Positions 51,631 through 61,100 of a stretch of 64,000 nucleotides of DNA are shown piece by piece. This DNA comes from CALGTL01 sp963579135. GTDB taxonomy: Bacteria > Chloroflexota > Dehalococcoidia > Lucifugimonadales > Australimonadaceae. Where the stretch lies: the NCBI GenBank assembly GCA_963579135.1, contig CAUZFB010000001.1, positions 62,001 to 126,000 of the forward strand. The letters run 5' to 3'. The notes beneath the pieces are model-generated. The model made no database searches. It worked only from the letters and a program-made list of their open reading frames with translations, and was not told the DNA's origin. The translations under genes were made by a program, and so were the position numbers. The first letter of the stretch is position 1, and the number at the start of each line of letters is the position of its first letter.

Positions 51631-51700
51631 GCACAGGTAAGGATGCGCAGCACGAGGCCAGACCGACGGGCTTTGGGTCTCCGGACTTTTAGAAGGATGT

Positions 51701-52195
51701 ATGGCGACTGAGGCGTGTCATTGGCACCCGGACCGCGAGACGGGCCTGCATTGCAGCAGGTGCGGAAAGGCGATCTGCGTGGAATGCCTGCGCCAGCACC
51801 CGGTGGGCATCAGGTGCAAGGAGTGCACAGTCGAGGCGCGCTTGCCGGTGTTCCAGGTGTCGCGCGCGTATTACGTGAAGGGAATCTCGGCGGCGCTGGG
51901 GCTTGGTTTCGCGGGGTTGATCGCCCTGGGCGTGATCTCTCAGATCATTCCGGCTGCAGGGTTCTTTTTCTTCATTCTGATGGGCGGGCTAGGCTACGCC
52001 ATCGGCGAAGGCGTGGGCTATGCGGTCAACCGTCGCAGAGGACGTCCGTACCAGTACATGGCACTCGGCGGCGTGCTGCTGGCGACGGCGCCTATAGCGC
52101 TGTTCAGTCTTTTGGCGCTGAGTATCGGGGCGCTGCTGAATCTCGTTGGCATAGGGATCGCGCTCAGCGTTGCCTGGCAACGACGCGCGCCCTAA
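51701..52195 (+). CDS. B-box zinc-finger membrane protein
   Basis: 164 residues. The N-terminus carries a B-box-type finger (CHWHPDRETGLHCSRCGKAICVEC and a second IRCKEC) of the kind found in front of rhomboid-like or unnamed membrane domains. It is followed by three to four hydrophobic segments (about 60-155). Function unknown; the finger probably mediates protein contacts in the cytosol. ATG 51701 follows AGAAGGATGT. Confidence 0.85.
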   Translation: MATEACHWHPDRETGLHCSRCGKAICVECLRQHPVGIRCKECTVEARLPVFQVSRAYYVKGISAALGLGFAGLIALGVISQIIPAAGFFFFILMGGLGYAIGEGVGYAVNRRRGRPYQYMALGGVLLATAPIALFSLLALSIGALLNLVGIGIALSVAWQRRAP

Positions 52196-52288
52196 GCAGA
52201 CAGGGCGGAAAGAGGGCTGCCGCTTGGTGACGGCGGGGCGTTCCCTACGGCGTGGGGAGGCTGGGGGACGGCAGACGTGTCACGCTGG

Positions 52289-52294
52289 TAAACT
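52289..52294 (+). promoter_or_regulatory. Extended -10 of tRNA-Gly
   Basis: TGG-TAAACT ends ten bases before the tRNA; no clear -35. Confidence 0.4.
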
Positions 52295-52304
52295 GGCGAA
52301 TAGT

Positions 52305-52379
52305 GCGGGCGTAGCTCAGTGGTAGAGCTTCTGCTTCCCAAGCAGACGGCCGTGGGTTCGATCCCCATCGCCCGCTCCA
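52305..52379 (+). tRNA. tRNA-Gly (anticodon CCC), CCA encoded
   Basis: The cloverleaf is readable: acceptor GCGGGCG / CGCCCGC, D arm TAGCTCAGTGGTAGAGC, anticodon stem TCTGC / GCAGA around TTCCCAA (anticodon CCC at 52337-52339), T arm with GGTTCGATCCC, discriminator T and encoded CCA. Confidence 0.97.
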
Positions 52380-52504
52380 TTTTTCTTTTCCATTGGTGAG
52401 CTGACCGTGAGGCCTCTCGGTTGTCGACGGCGATCTCCGGTCTCGGTTCCGTCTCTCACCGTCCTTATTGCCCCGCATCAACGCCAAAGGATCGTTCCCT
52501 ACAC

Positions 52505-53392
52505 GTGACAGACCAACACCACAGCGGATTCGTAGCTATCGTCGGGCGGGCAAACGTTGGCAAGTCCACGCTGATGAACGCGTTGATTGGCCAGAAGCTC
52601 TCCATCGTTAGCCCCAAGCCGCACACCACCCGGCACAAGTTGCTGGGGGTACTGAATGGCGACGATTTCCAGGTGGCGCTACTGGACACGCCAGGCTTCC
52701 TCCGCAATGGGCGGGATCAGCTGGACGCCGCGATGTCCCGGCAGATGGCGTCGGCGCTCGCGGACGCTGATCTGGCGTTGCTCGTGGTGGAGCCTCGCAT
52801 GCCAGGCGACGTGGAGATCCACCTGATGGAGCAACTGGCGAAGGCAAAGACACCCGCCATCCTGGTGCTGAACAAGGTCGATAGCGTGGCGAAGTTCAAG
52901 CTGCTGCCCATCATGCAGCACTACTCGGACGCGCTATCATTCCGGGAGATCGTCCCAGTATCAGGGCTTGAGGGTGATGGACTGGGTACGCTGCTGGAGC
53001 AGATCGTCGGGCACCTGCCTGAGCAGGAGGCAATCTTCCCGCCAAACATGCTGACCGATCGCTCGATGAGTTTCGTATGCGCGGAGATCATTCGCGAGAA
53101 GGTTTTCCTGCTCTACGAACACGAGATTCCGTACGACGTCGCTGTCGAGATCGACGAGTATGCCGAGCGCGAGGGCACGCAGCCGGACCTCGTGCGCGCG
53201 ACAATCTATGTGGACAAGCATTCACAGAAGCGACTGCTGATCGGCACGGGTGGCCAGGCGCTGAAAGAGGTGGGCACGCTGGCGCGCGAGGAGATCGTGC
53301 AAATCGTCGAACGTCCCGTGTTCGTGGAGCTGTGGGTGAAGGTGAACCCGAAGTGGCGCCGCAAGGCGGGATTTATCCAGCGCACCCTTTGA
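52505..53392 (+). CDS. era: GTPase Era
   Basis: Ribosome-assembly GTPase that binds 16S rRNA. The 295-residue protein has G1 GRANVGKST, G2-region SPKPHTTRH, G3 DTPG, G4 NKVD, G5-like VSGLEGDG, and a C-terminal KH domain (HSQKRLLIGTGGQALKEVGTLAREEI, FVELWVKVNPKWRR). The GTG at 52505 starts just before the G1 strand with AAAGGA upstream; TTG 52421 would add an unrelated leader. Confidence 0.95.
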   Translation: MTDQHHSGFVAIVGRANVGKSTLMNALIGQKLSIVSPKPHTTRHKLLGVLNGDDFQVALLDTPGFLRNGRDQLDAAMSRQMASALADADLALLVVEPRMPGDVEIHLMEQLAKAKTPAILVLNKVDSVAKFKLLPIMQHYSDALSFREIVPVSGLEGDGLGTLLEQIVGHLPEQEAIFPPNMLTDRSMSFVCAEIIREKVFLLYEHEIPYDVAVEIDEYAEREGTQPDLVRATIYVDKHSQKRLLIGTGGQALKEVGTLAREEIVQIVERPVFVELWVKVNPKWRRKAGFIQRTL

Positions 53393-53507
53393 CGTGCGTG
53401 GTGAAGCGAGATCGCGTGCAGGCGTCGCTGGGTGCTACGTGCCAGACGCACTTAGCAGGAACCGGGGGTCTCAGAAACAAGCTAGATTGTGCCCACCCAC
53501 CCCACCC

Positions 53508-53621
53508 ATGGTTGCTGCTCCTCACGCTGTGCCACTGAACTGGGTCGAGCTATTGCAGCCGAAAGCGACCAAGGAACAGGTCTTCGCTCACATCATCGCC
53601 CACGAGAAACTGATCCAATGA
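53508..53621 (+). CDS. Short ORF coupled to the TauE/SafE gene, unrecognised
   Basis: 37 codons from ATG 53508, ending in a TGA that overlaps the next ATG as ATGA. Its sequence (NWVELLQPKATKEQVF, then AHIIAHEKLIQ) looks like the tail of a larger protein rather than random translation, so it may be a gene remnant or a small coupled peptide. I do not recognise a family. Confidence 0.3.
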   Translation: MVAAPHAVPLNWVELLQPKATKEQVFAHIIAHEKLIQ

Positions 53622-54358
53622 TTTCTATCCCCCTGTTCATAGCAGCTGCACTGGCTATGTTTGCTTCTGCGACGGTACAGGGTGCGACGGGCTTCGGGTT
53701 CGTGATTGTGGCGGCGCCGGTGCTGACGAGCTTCATGGCACCAACACTGGCGGTGCCAGTGCTGGTGGTTGAGGGCTTCGTCATGACCCTGATCCTGATG
53801 TCCCGCGTGTACCGTGACGCTCGCCCGAAGCACATAGCTGTCCTGTCGCTGTTCGGGGTGGCGTTCATCCCGCTGGGCACGTTGCTGCTGGTGACACTGG
53901 ACGAGAACGTCATCAAGGTGATGCTAGGGGTCGTGGTAGGAGTGACGGCAGCGGTGATGCTGGGCGGGTTCCAGCGCACAGCCGGCAATGAGCATCTGGC
54001 ATCGGTGCCGGTGGGCATGGTGAGCGGATTGCTGATGGGTTCGACGGGGCTCGCGGGTGCGCCGGTAATCCTGTTCTTCGCAAACCAAGGCATCGACCCA
54101 CGTCAGTTCCGAGCGAACATCACCACCTACCTGCTCGTGGTAGGGCTGTTCGCGTTACCGAGCTTCCTGATCGCTGGCGTACTGACACGGGATGTGTTGG
54201 TGCTCTCGGCGGCACTGACGCCGGGGGCTGTGGCGGGGCTCTTCACGGGAATCTGGTTGTCTCGCCACATATCGACGGTGCTATTCAAGCGGCTAGCGCT
54301 AATAGTGGTGCTGGTGGCAGCGGGCGCCGCCGTGGTGTCCGGCGTGGCGGGGTTCTAG
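53618..54358 (+). CDS. TauE/SafE-family membrane transporter
   Basis: A 246-residue integral membrane protein with about eight hydrophobic segments in two similar halves. It has the family marks GATGFGFVIVAAPVL (23-37) and MGSTGLAGAPVILFFANQG (about 134-152). Family members export or import sulfonates, sulfite or related anions; the substrate here is unknown. The ATG at 53618 overlaps a preceding short ORF. Confidence 0.9.
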   Translation: MISIPLFIAAALAMFASATVQGATGFGFVIVAAPVLTSFMAPTLAVPVLVVEGFVMTLILMSRVYRDARPKHIAVLSLFGVAFIPLGTLLLVTLDENVIKVMLGVVVGVTAAVMLGGFQRTAGNEHLASVPVGMVSGLLMGSTGLAGAPVILFFANQGIDPRQFRANITTYLLVVGLFALPSFLIAGVLTRDVLVLSAALTPGAVAGLFTGIWLSRHISTVLFKRLALIVVLVAAGAAVVSGVAGF

Positions 54359-54367
54359 TCAATCTCT

Positions 54368-55434
54368 CTAGCCGACTAGATCCTGCAGCAGGGACTTGGG
54401 CCATCCCACCGCCAGGAGGGCATCGTCGAGCGTGCCCTCCTGGCGTGCCGCCTCCACGATCGTCGATAGGGTCTGCGGGCGCTCGAGGGTAGGCTCAGCG
54501 GGCTCGTGTGCGCGGTACGCGGCGCGGTTGAGCTTGGCGTGGGAACGCCGATAGCTAGCCTCCGCGATGAGGCCCAAGCCGTAGCCACGCTTGACGAGCG
54601 CCGCCATGGGCACGCCCCACATGCGCTTCAAGTCCATCAGTGTGGGCTCGGTGATGCGCAGCGACGAGAATTCGAGTGCACGGCGCGGCATGAGGAATGC
54701 GAGCGCGAAGGTTTCAGCCTGGCGCTCGGCGCTAGCAGTGCCAACGTCCTGGGACGTGTGCATGATGAGGTGCCCAAGCTCGTGGGCGGCGTCGAGCCTG
54801 GGCTGGGCTGGCATGCCTACGCTTGCTACTGGAAACAGCCACGGTACGTTGCCAATCCACGTAGAGAACGACCCGGTGCGCGCTGGTTTGTCGTTGATGG
54901 GTGCGACGACGATGTGGTGCTGCTCCATCAGTGCCGTCAGGTCATCGATCGGATGGTTGCCGAGATCCCAGTCAACTCGGATGCCTTCGGCGACAAGCTC
55001 CAGCTCATCGACGGTCCCAACTGAGAGGCGCAGGCGAGGGATTCTGCCCGGCAAGTCATCGTCGCGGGGCCGCAACTGGGCGTACAACTCACCGAGCAAG
55101 CCCGCCATGGCCGCAGAGCGCCGGTAGGCGGTCTGCGGCGCGGCCCGGTCTGGCCGGAAGAAAGCGTGGGCCAGCGCGGGCACGTTGGGCAGGCGGAAGA
55201 ACACGGGCGGCAGAGACAGGGCCGCTGCGAGCGTACGCCAGGCGCGTCGCTGAGGTTGGATTTTTTCGCCTCATACTGGCCAACGGCAGCAGCAGACTTG
55301 TCGATGGCAACGGCAAGCTCAGCGCGGGTCAGCCCACGCAGCTCGCGGGCCAGCTTCAGTCTATCGGGCTCCCAGGACCGATCCGGCTCCCATTGCTGAG
55401 AGCGTTGCCCCTCTACCAACGGATCACCTCGCAC
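54368..55434 (-). pseudogene. HTH-ImmA/IrrE metallopeptidase regulator, frameshifted (or slippage-decoded)
   Basis: The distal frame (GTG 55434) encodes an Xre-type HTH (RLKLARELRGLTRAELAVAIDKSAAAVGQYEAKKS). The proximal frame encodes FFRLPNVPALAHAFF, then the ImmA/IrrE zinc peptidase (AAHELGHLIMH, HExxH near 54780) and a C-terminal region with an ERxAE-like RQAETFALAFLMPR. The frames meet at an A6 tract on the minus strand (55261-55266): a -1 shift there gives EAKKIQPQRRAWRTLAAALSLPPVFFR, a normal HTH-to-domain linker. In intact relatives the protein is a repressor/protease pair in one chain. Confidence 0.75.
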
Positions 55435-55703
55435 TATCGCGAATCCTGTCAGAACGCGGGCATTGTCCCTTAATAACCGCGTTCCTTACATCTTTGGCGC
55501 TGGGAAATAAAGCGAACGGCGGGTGGGGACCGCGCAAACGCGCTGCATTATCTCGCCGCTACAAGATCCCTCGTAGCCTGCGGCTCGTGCCGCAATGGCA
55601 ACAGAAGGGGCGAGCATATGGTCGCCCCTTCTTGATTCAGACCTGGTTCGAGAGTGCTGTGGCAGCGCGGCGGCACCGGCGATGCGGAGGCCTAGATCGC
55701 CTC
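55435..55703. other. Intergenic region with terminator
   Basis: About 270 bases between two minus-strand genes, carrying the terminator hairpin at 55603-55632 and nothing else supported. Confidence 0.5.
55603..55632 (-). terminator. Terminator of the aldo/keto reductase gene
   Basis: Perfect 11-bp arms (55603-55613 and 55622-55632) with an 8-base loop GCATATGG, about 70 bases past the reductase stop. Confidence 0.7.
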
Positions 55704-56687
55704 CTAGCGACGCCGGGCCGGAGGCGAACCGGGGCCGAATCCCTCGATCTCCTCGGAGGTACCGTCCCAGCCCGCGATGGCGTCGACATGGTCGCGCTCC
55801 TCGTTGGTCATCACCCAATCACCGGCTGTGGCGTTAGCTTCAACCTGCTCGATGGTCATGGCACCGGCGATGACGGAGCTCACTGAGGGGTGCGCGAGGA
55901 GCCACGAGAAGGCCAGCTCGAGAATCGTGTGACCGTTCTCACCGGCGTAGGCGTCGAGCTTGCTGAGTGTGTCACGCGCGGCATCGTCGCCCTGGAGTTG
56001 ACCCACCATGCGCCGAGTGCTCTCAGCGGGCGTGTCAGTGGCCTTGTACTTGCCGGTGAGCCAGCCGCCAGCCAGCGGGAAGTACGGCAGGAATCCGACG
56101 TTCGCTGCGGTGCAGAACGGCAGCAACTCCAGCTCCACCTGGCGGCGGAACAGGTTGTAGTAGTTCTGCGAGGACACCATGCGGACCCAGCCGTTGTTCT
56201 CCGACGCAGCGTCCGCGTGGGCGTGGCGCCAGCCGGCGTAGTTGCACTCACCGATATAGCGGACCTTGCCCGCCGTCACCAGGTCGTTCATAGGACCCAG
56301 GATCTCCTCCTGCGGCACGTCATCGCCCGGATAGTGGATCTGGTAGAGGTCAACGTAATCGGTCTGTAGTGCGGCCAGGCTCTCGTCGATCTTGCGGTTG
56401 ACGCGGTCGGTGATGGACTCACCCTCCAGCTTAGCGATGTTGAACTTGGTGGCGAGGATCGCCTCGCTGCGGCGTGTCTTGAGGGCCTTGCCAATGTGGA
56501 CCTCGCTCTGACCACCGCCGTACATGTCCGCGGTGTCGATGAGGTTGATGCCCACGTCCAGGCACTTGTTGATTACCTTGGCGCTCTCTGCGGGATCCGA
56601 GATTCGCTGAGGGTTGCCGAAGTTGTTGGTTCCAAGGCCGATGACCGACACGTTGAGGTCAGACGAGCCAAGCTTTCGATACTGCAT
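55704..56687 (-). CDS. Aldo/keto reductase
   Basis: A 327-residue NADPH-dependent reductase: YRKLGSSDLNVSVIGLGTNNFG, catalytic Asp and Tyr in DTADMYGGGQSE, Lys in ILATKF, His in LYQIHYPGDD, and the cofactor region NYYNLF / ILELAFSWLLAHPSVSSVIAG. Substrate unknown. ATG 56687 has GGAG nine bases upstream. A terminator follows. Confidence 0.93.
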   Translation of the reverse strand: MQYRKLGSSDLNVSVIGLGTNNFGNPQRISDPAESAKVINKCLDVGINLIDTADMYGGGQSEVHIGKALKTRRSEAILATKFNIAKLEGESITDRVNRKIDESLAALQTDYVDLYQIHYPGDDVPQEEILGPMNDLVTAGKVRYIGECNYAGWRHAHADAASENNGWVRMVSSQNYYNLFRRQVELELLPFCTAANVGFLPYFPLAGGWLTGKYKATDTPAESTRRMVGQLQGDDAARDTLSKLDAYAGENGHTILELAFSWLLAHPSVSSVIAGAMTIEQVEANATAGDWVMTNEERDHVDAIAGWDGTSEEIEGFGPGSPPARRR

Positions 56688-56795
56688 GGGTTACTCCGGT
56701 ACGAGAAAAGTGTGTGGCTGCATGATAAGCCCGGGGCTCATTGGTAGGCGAGTCGGGTGTGGCGTGGGGGTGGGCATATGGCGTCACTGAATCAC

Positions 56796-56895
56796 ATGGC
56801 CGGGATGCCCCTAGCACGGTGGAGGCTCAAGCCTGGATGAGGTCGGTGCGAGCCCTCGGATCGCCGGACTGAAGGTCGCTCGGCACTCCGGGGAG
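56796..56895. repeat. Interspersed repeat R2, copy D
   Basis: GGTGGAGGCTCAAGCCTGGA, GAGGTCGGTGCGAGCCCTCG, GATCGCCGGACTGAAGGTCG and CTCGGCACTCCGGGGA. Best preserved match to copy A. No R1 follows. The rest of 56688-56984 shows nothing else. Confidence 0.8.
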
Positions 56896-56984
56896 GAGCG
56901 GTGAGGAACTTTCAAGTGAGGGGGGGATGGTTGGGGTAATATCCGCGATGTTGGTATGCGGAAACTACGATTCGGGGAGAAGGT

Positions 56985-57875
56985 ATGAAGCTGACGTTCA
57001 TCGGTCTCGGACTCATGGGTAAGCCCATGGCTATCAATCACGCGAAGAGCGGGATCGACCTGACGGTCGTCAACCGCAGTCAGGAGAAGGTCCAGGAGCT
57101 GGAGGGCATGGGCGCGAAGGCCGGCGGGACTCCCGCTCAGGCGTCCGCGGACGCCGATGTGGTGGCGCTGTGCCTGCAGGGCGAGGAAACGATCGAGCTG
57201 GTGCTCACGGGCGACGATGGTGTGCTGTCGACGGCGCGTCCGGGGACGATCGTTGTCGATCACAGCACCATCCATCCCGAGACGGCGAAGCGCTTCGCGG
57301 ACATCTGCGCCGCGCACGACGTGACGTACCTGGATGCACCCGTATCGGGCACGGGTCAGGTCGCGTGGGATGGTCGGCTGACGATCATGGTGGGTGGCGA
57401 TGCGGCAGCGTTTAAGAAGATCAAGCCGCTGTTGGAGCCGGTGAGCGTGGGGGCACACCTGATGGGCCCGGTGGGCAGCGGGAACGTCACCAAGCTGATG
57501 AACAACATGATCGGCGACGTGAACCAGATCATCATCATGGAGACGTTCGCGCTGGCAGCCGCGCTCAAGCTGGACATGAACTCGCTGTTCACCGTATTAC
57601 GGTCGGCCTCAGCCGACAGCCGTCAGCTGGGGCGCATCGGACCCAAGCTGCTGGCACGCGACTTCGATAGCCAGTCGTCGCACCTGGCGGGGCACCACAC
57701 ATCCCAAGGCCACATGCGATGGCTCGCTGAGCAGGTCGGGCTGAACCTGCCACTGCGCGCGGTGGCAGAGGACTTCTGGAAGCGCGGCATCGACGCAGGC
57801 TTCGGCCCAGGCGACCCTATCGAGTCCGTCAAGATGCTAGAGGCGCAGACGGGCGTTGAGGTGCGCGGGAGCTAG
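56985..57875 (+). CDS. 3-hydroxyisobutyrate dehydrogenase-family oxidoreductase
   Basis: A 296-residue beta-hydroxyacid dehydrogenase: FIGLGLMGKPMA (NAD(P) loop), VDHSTIHPETAKR, the substrate-binding DAPVSGTGQVAWDGRLTIMVGG and the catalytic Lys in GSGNVTKLMNNM. The HIBADH family covers 3-hydroxyisobutyrate, tartronate semialdehyde and similar substrates. Start ATG 56985 follows AGAAGG. Its stop overlaps a decayed gene on the other strand by CTAG. Confidence 0.9.
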   Translation: MKLTFIGLGLMGKPMAINHAKSGIDLTVVNRSQEKVQELEGMGAKAGGTPAQASADADVVALCLQGEETIELVLTGDDGVLSTARPGTIVVDHSTIHPETAKRFADICAAHDVTYLDAPVSGTGQVAWDGRLTIMVGGDAAAFKKIKPLLEPVSVGAHLMGPVGSGNVTKLMNNMIGDVNQIIIMETFALAAALKLDMNSLFTVLRSASADSRQLGRIGPKLLARDFDSQSSHLAGHHTSQGHMRWLAEQVGLNLPLRAVAEDFWKRGIDAGFGPGDPIESVKMLEAQTGVEVRGS

Positions 57876-58032
57876 GCGCGGGCCTTGGCAGCTTCGGCAA
57901 GCGCCGTCCCGACCCCTTCGCCAGTCTCCAGTAGTATTTCAGGCCCACAAGCGAGTCCCCAAGCACCTTGCCGAACTTCGTGGAAAACTCGAAGTGCGCG
58001 GTCATGTGAACTTCGCGAACGAAAACAGGCAT
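57872..58032 (-). pseudogene. Small gene with a likely one-base deletion, unrecognised family
   Basis: ATG 58032 opens MPVFVREVHMTAHFEF, then STKFGKVLGDSLVGLKYYW, after which this frame runs on into low-quality sequence overlapping the dehydrogenase. Another frame continues as ETGEGVGTALAEAAKARA and stops exactly at 57872, overlapping the dehydrogenase stop as CTAG. Adding one G after TGG would restore a roughly 54-residue protein. I do not recognise the family. Confidence 0.45.
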
Positions 58033-58149
58033 GCTTTCTCCCTATCTATTGCAGATTGAGCCGCGCCGCGCTGGAGGTGTGACACACGTTGAGATGCGGG
58101 GGGGGGGGGGATGCCAAACGCCCATAGACGGCGCTGGTAAAGTGGATTG

Positions 58150-61100
58150 GTGGCTACTGCACACCTGCATCCGTTGGTTCGGGAGTGGTTCCAGCGACGC
58201 TTTGGGGCGCCGACGGAGGCGCAGGCACAGGGCTGGCCAGCGATTGCGTCGGGGCAGCACACGCTAATCGCGGCGCCGACGGGGTCAGGTAAGACGTTGG
58301 CGGCGTTCCTCACGGCGCTGGATGGATTGATCCAGCAGGCGTTGTCCCCCGAGGGACTGGCCGACGGTACGCAGGTGGTGTACGTGTCGCCGCTGAAGGC
58401 ACTAGCGAACGATATCCAACGCAATCTGATCGAGCCGCTAGCAGAGATCACGGCGCTCGCCGAGGAGGCGGGCACACCGTTGCCTGAGATCCGCGTGGCG
58501 GTGCGTACGGGCGATACGACACCGGCTGAACGAGCGCAGATGATCAAGCATCCCGCACACGTGCTCATTACGACGCCCGAGTCGCTGTTCATTCTGCTGA
58601 CGTCGGAGCGTGGGCGCGTCCCGCTGAAGTCGGTGCGCACTCTGATTATAGACGAGCTACACGCACTGGTGCCCAACAAACGTGGGTCGCACGTGGCGCT
58701 GACGGTGGAGCGTCTGTGTCGGCTGGCGGAGCAACCAGTGACCCGCATAGGGTTATCGGCGACACAGAAGCCCATCAAGGAGATTGCGCGCTTTCTGACG
58801 GGTACGCCGTCTCGTCAGTCGTCTCCCTCGCAGGGAGGCGAAGTTGGCCCATCCCCAGCGGTGACCATCGTGAATACAGGGCACCGGCGGACGATGGACC
58901 TGTCCATCGAGTTACCAAAGAATTTCGAGATGGGGCCGATCGCGACTCACGAGCAGTGGGCGCAAACGCTGGACGAGATGGCGGAGCTGATAAAACTGCA
59001 TCGGACGACGCTCCTGTTCGTGAACACGCGACGGCTGGTGGAGCGCGTTGCGCACCTCTTGTCGGAGCGCCTGGGCGAGGAGAACGTGGTAGCACACCAC
59101 GGATCGCTCTCGAAAGAGACTCGGTTCGACGCGGAGCAGCGCCTGAAGGCGGGATCGGTCCAGGTATGCGTGGCCACGGCGTCGCTCGAGCTGGGTATCG
59201 ACGTAGGTGATGTGGAGCTGGTGTGCCAGATCGGCTCGCCGCGCAATATCGGCGTGGCACTGCAGCGCGTGGGCCGCTCGGGTCACTGGCTCGGTGGCAC
59301 ACCGAAGGGACGCTTCTATCCCCTGACGCGCGACGAGATGGTGGAGACGGTGGCGCTGCTACGCGCCATCAACCAGGGGAAGCTCGACGCGTTGACGATC
59401 CCCCCTTGGCCACTGGACGTACTGGCCCAACAGATCGTCGCAACCGCCGTCACTGAGGACTGGCAGGAAGACGACCTGTTCGAGCTGATGACCAGTGCAT
59501 ACCCCTACCACGCACTCCCCCGCGAGCGCTTCGACGACGTGATCGAGATGCTGTCGGATGGTGTGGCGACGCGCTGGGGACGGAGCTCGGCGTACCTCCA
59601 TCGAGACAGTGTCAATCACAAGGTGAAGGCGCGCCGAGGTGCGCGTATCGCCTCAGTGACGTCGGGAGGGGCGATCCCCGATACGGCGGACTACCGGGTG
59701 ATCTCGGAGTCGGACGGTGGAATGGTCGGCACAGTGAACGAGGATTTCGCCATCGAAAGCATGGCAGGCGACGTGTTCCTTCTGGGCAACACGCCATGGA
59801 AGATCAGGCGCATCGAAGCAGGTGCGGTGCGCGTGGAGTCGGCGCACGGCATGGCGCCAACAATCCCCTTCTGGTTGGGGGAAGCCCCCGGACGCACGAT
59901 CGAGCTGTCCGCCGAGGTCTCGGCGGTCCGGCAGGCCATCGACGAGCGCCTTCCGGTGCCTGATACGGCTGTGGCGTGGGTCATGGAACAGGGCGCGTCC
60001 CAAGAGGTGGCTCAGCAGACCGTGGAGTACATCGCTGAGGGCAAGCGGGTACTGGGCATCGTGCCCACGGGCGATCGGCTAGTGGCGGAGCGCTTCTTCG
60101 ACGACGCTGGCGGCATGCAGCTGGTGATCCACTCGCCGTTGGGCGCCCGAATCAACCGTGCCTGGGGCCTGGCTCTCCGGAAGCGCTTCTGCGTTGGCTT
60201 CAACTTCGAGCTTCAGGCCGCAGCGACCGACGATGGCATCAACATCGCGCTAAGCCCACAGCATTCATTCCCGGTGGAGGAGGTGTTCAGGTACGTCAAG
60301 ACACCAACGGCGAAAGAAACGCTGCTACAAGCGGTGCTTCAGGGGCCAATCTTCCCCATCCGTTGGCGATGGACGGCGTCGCGTTCGCTGGCACTGCTGC
60401 GGCAGGTGGGCGGCAAGCGTGTACCGACGCCGATTCAACGGATGCGGTCCGACGACTTGCTGGCTGCGGTATTCCCGGACGCTGCGGCGTGCCAGGACAA
60501 CATGCCGGCGAGCGCTAACATCGTGCCGCCGGACCACCCGCTGGTGTTCGAGACGATTCGCGATTGCCTCACCGAGGCGCTGGATCTCGAGGGCATGCTG
60601 GAGGTGATCGGGCGCATCGAACGAGGTGAGATTGAGCTGTACGGCAAGGACACGGTCCAGCCGTCGGTGTTCTCACACCAACTGCTGAACGCGATGCCGT
60701 ATGCCTTCCTGGACGACGCCCCACTGGAGGAACGCCGGGCACGCGCCGTGACGCTGCGCCGTGCACTACCCGAGGACGAGCGCGACCTGGGGACGTTGGA
60801 CCCAGAAGCGATTACGACGGAGGAGGCGTACGCCTGGCCTCCGGTGCGTGACGCCGAAGAGCTGCACGACGCCCTGCTGTCGCTGAACGTGCTGACGGAC
60901 CGCGACGTGGCCAAGCACACCGAGGACATCGGCGGATGGCAGTCGTGGTACGACGCGCTGGCCTCGCAGAGACGGGTGGAAACGCTGACCATCGACGGAC
61001 ATCCGTTCTGGGTGGCCGCGGAGCGCGCGCCGTTCGTGAAGGCAGCGTACCTGCTACCAACGGGGGCAGCCGCGACGGACGAAGACGACCCTGAGGTCGC

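Noticed and set aside
56811..57458. Minus-strand 215-codon frame
   Set aside because: Antisense of the dehydrogenase plus R2 copy D.
58098..58110. Run of 13 G upstream of lhr
   Set aside because: Could be a slippage tract, but it is outside the -10 region and coding sequence and may have an uncertain length in the assembly.
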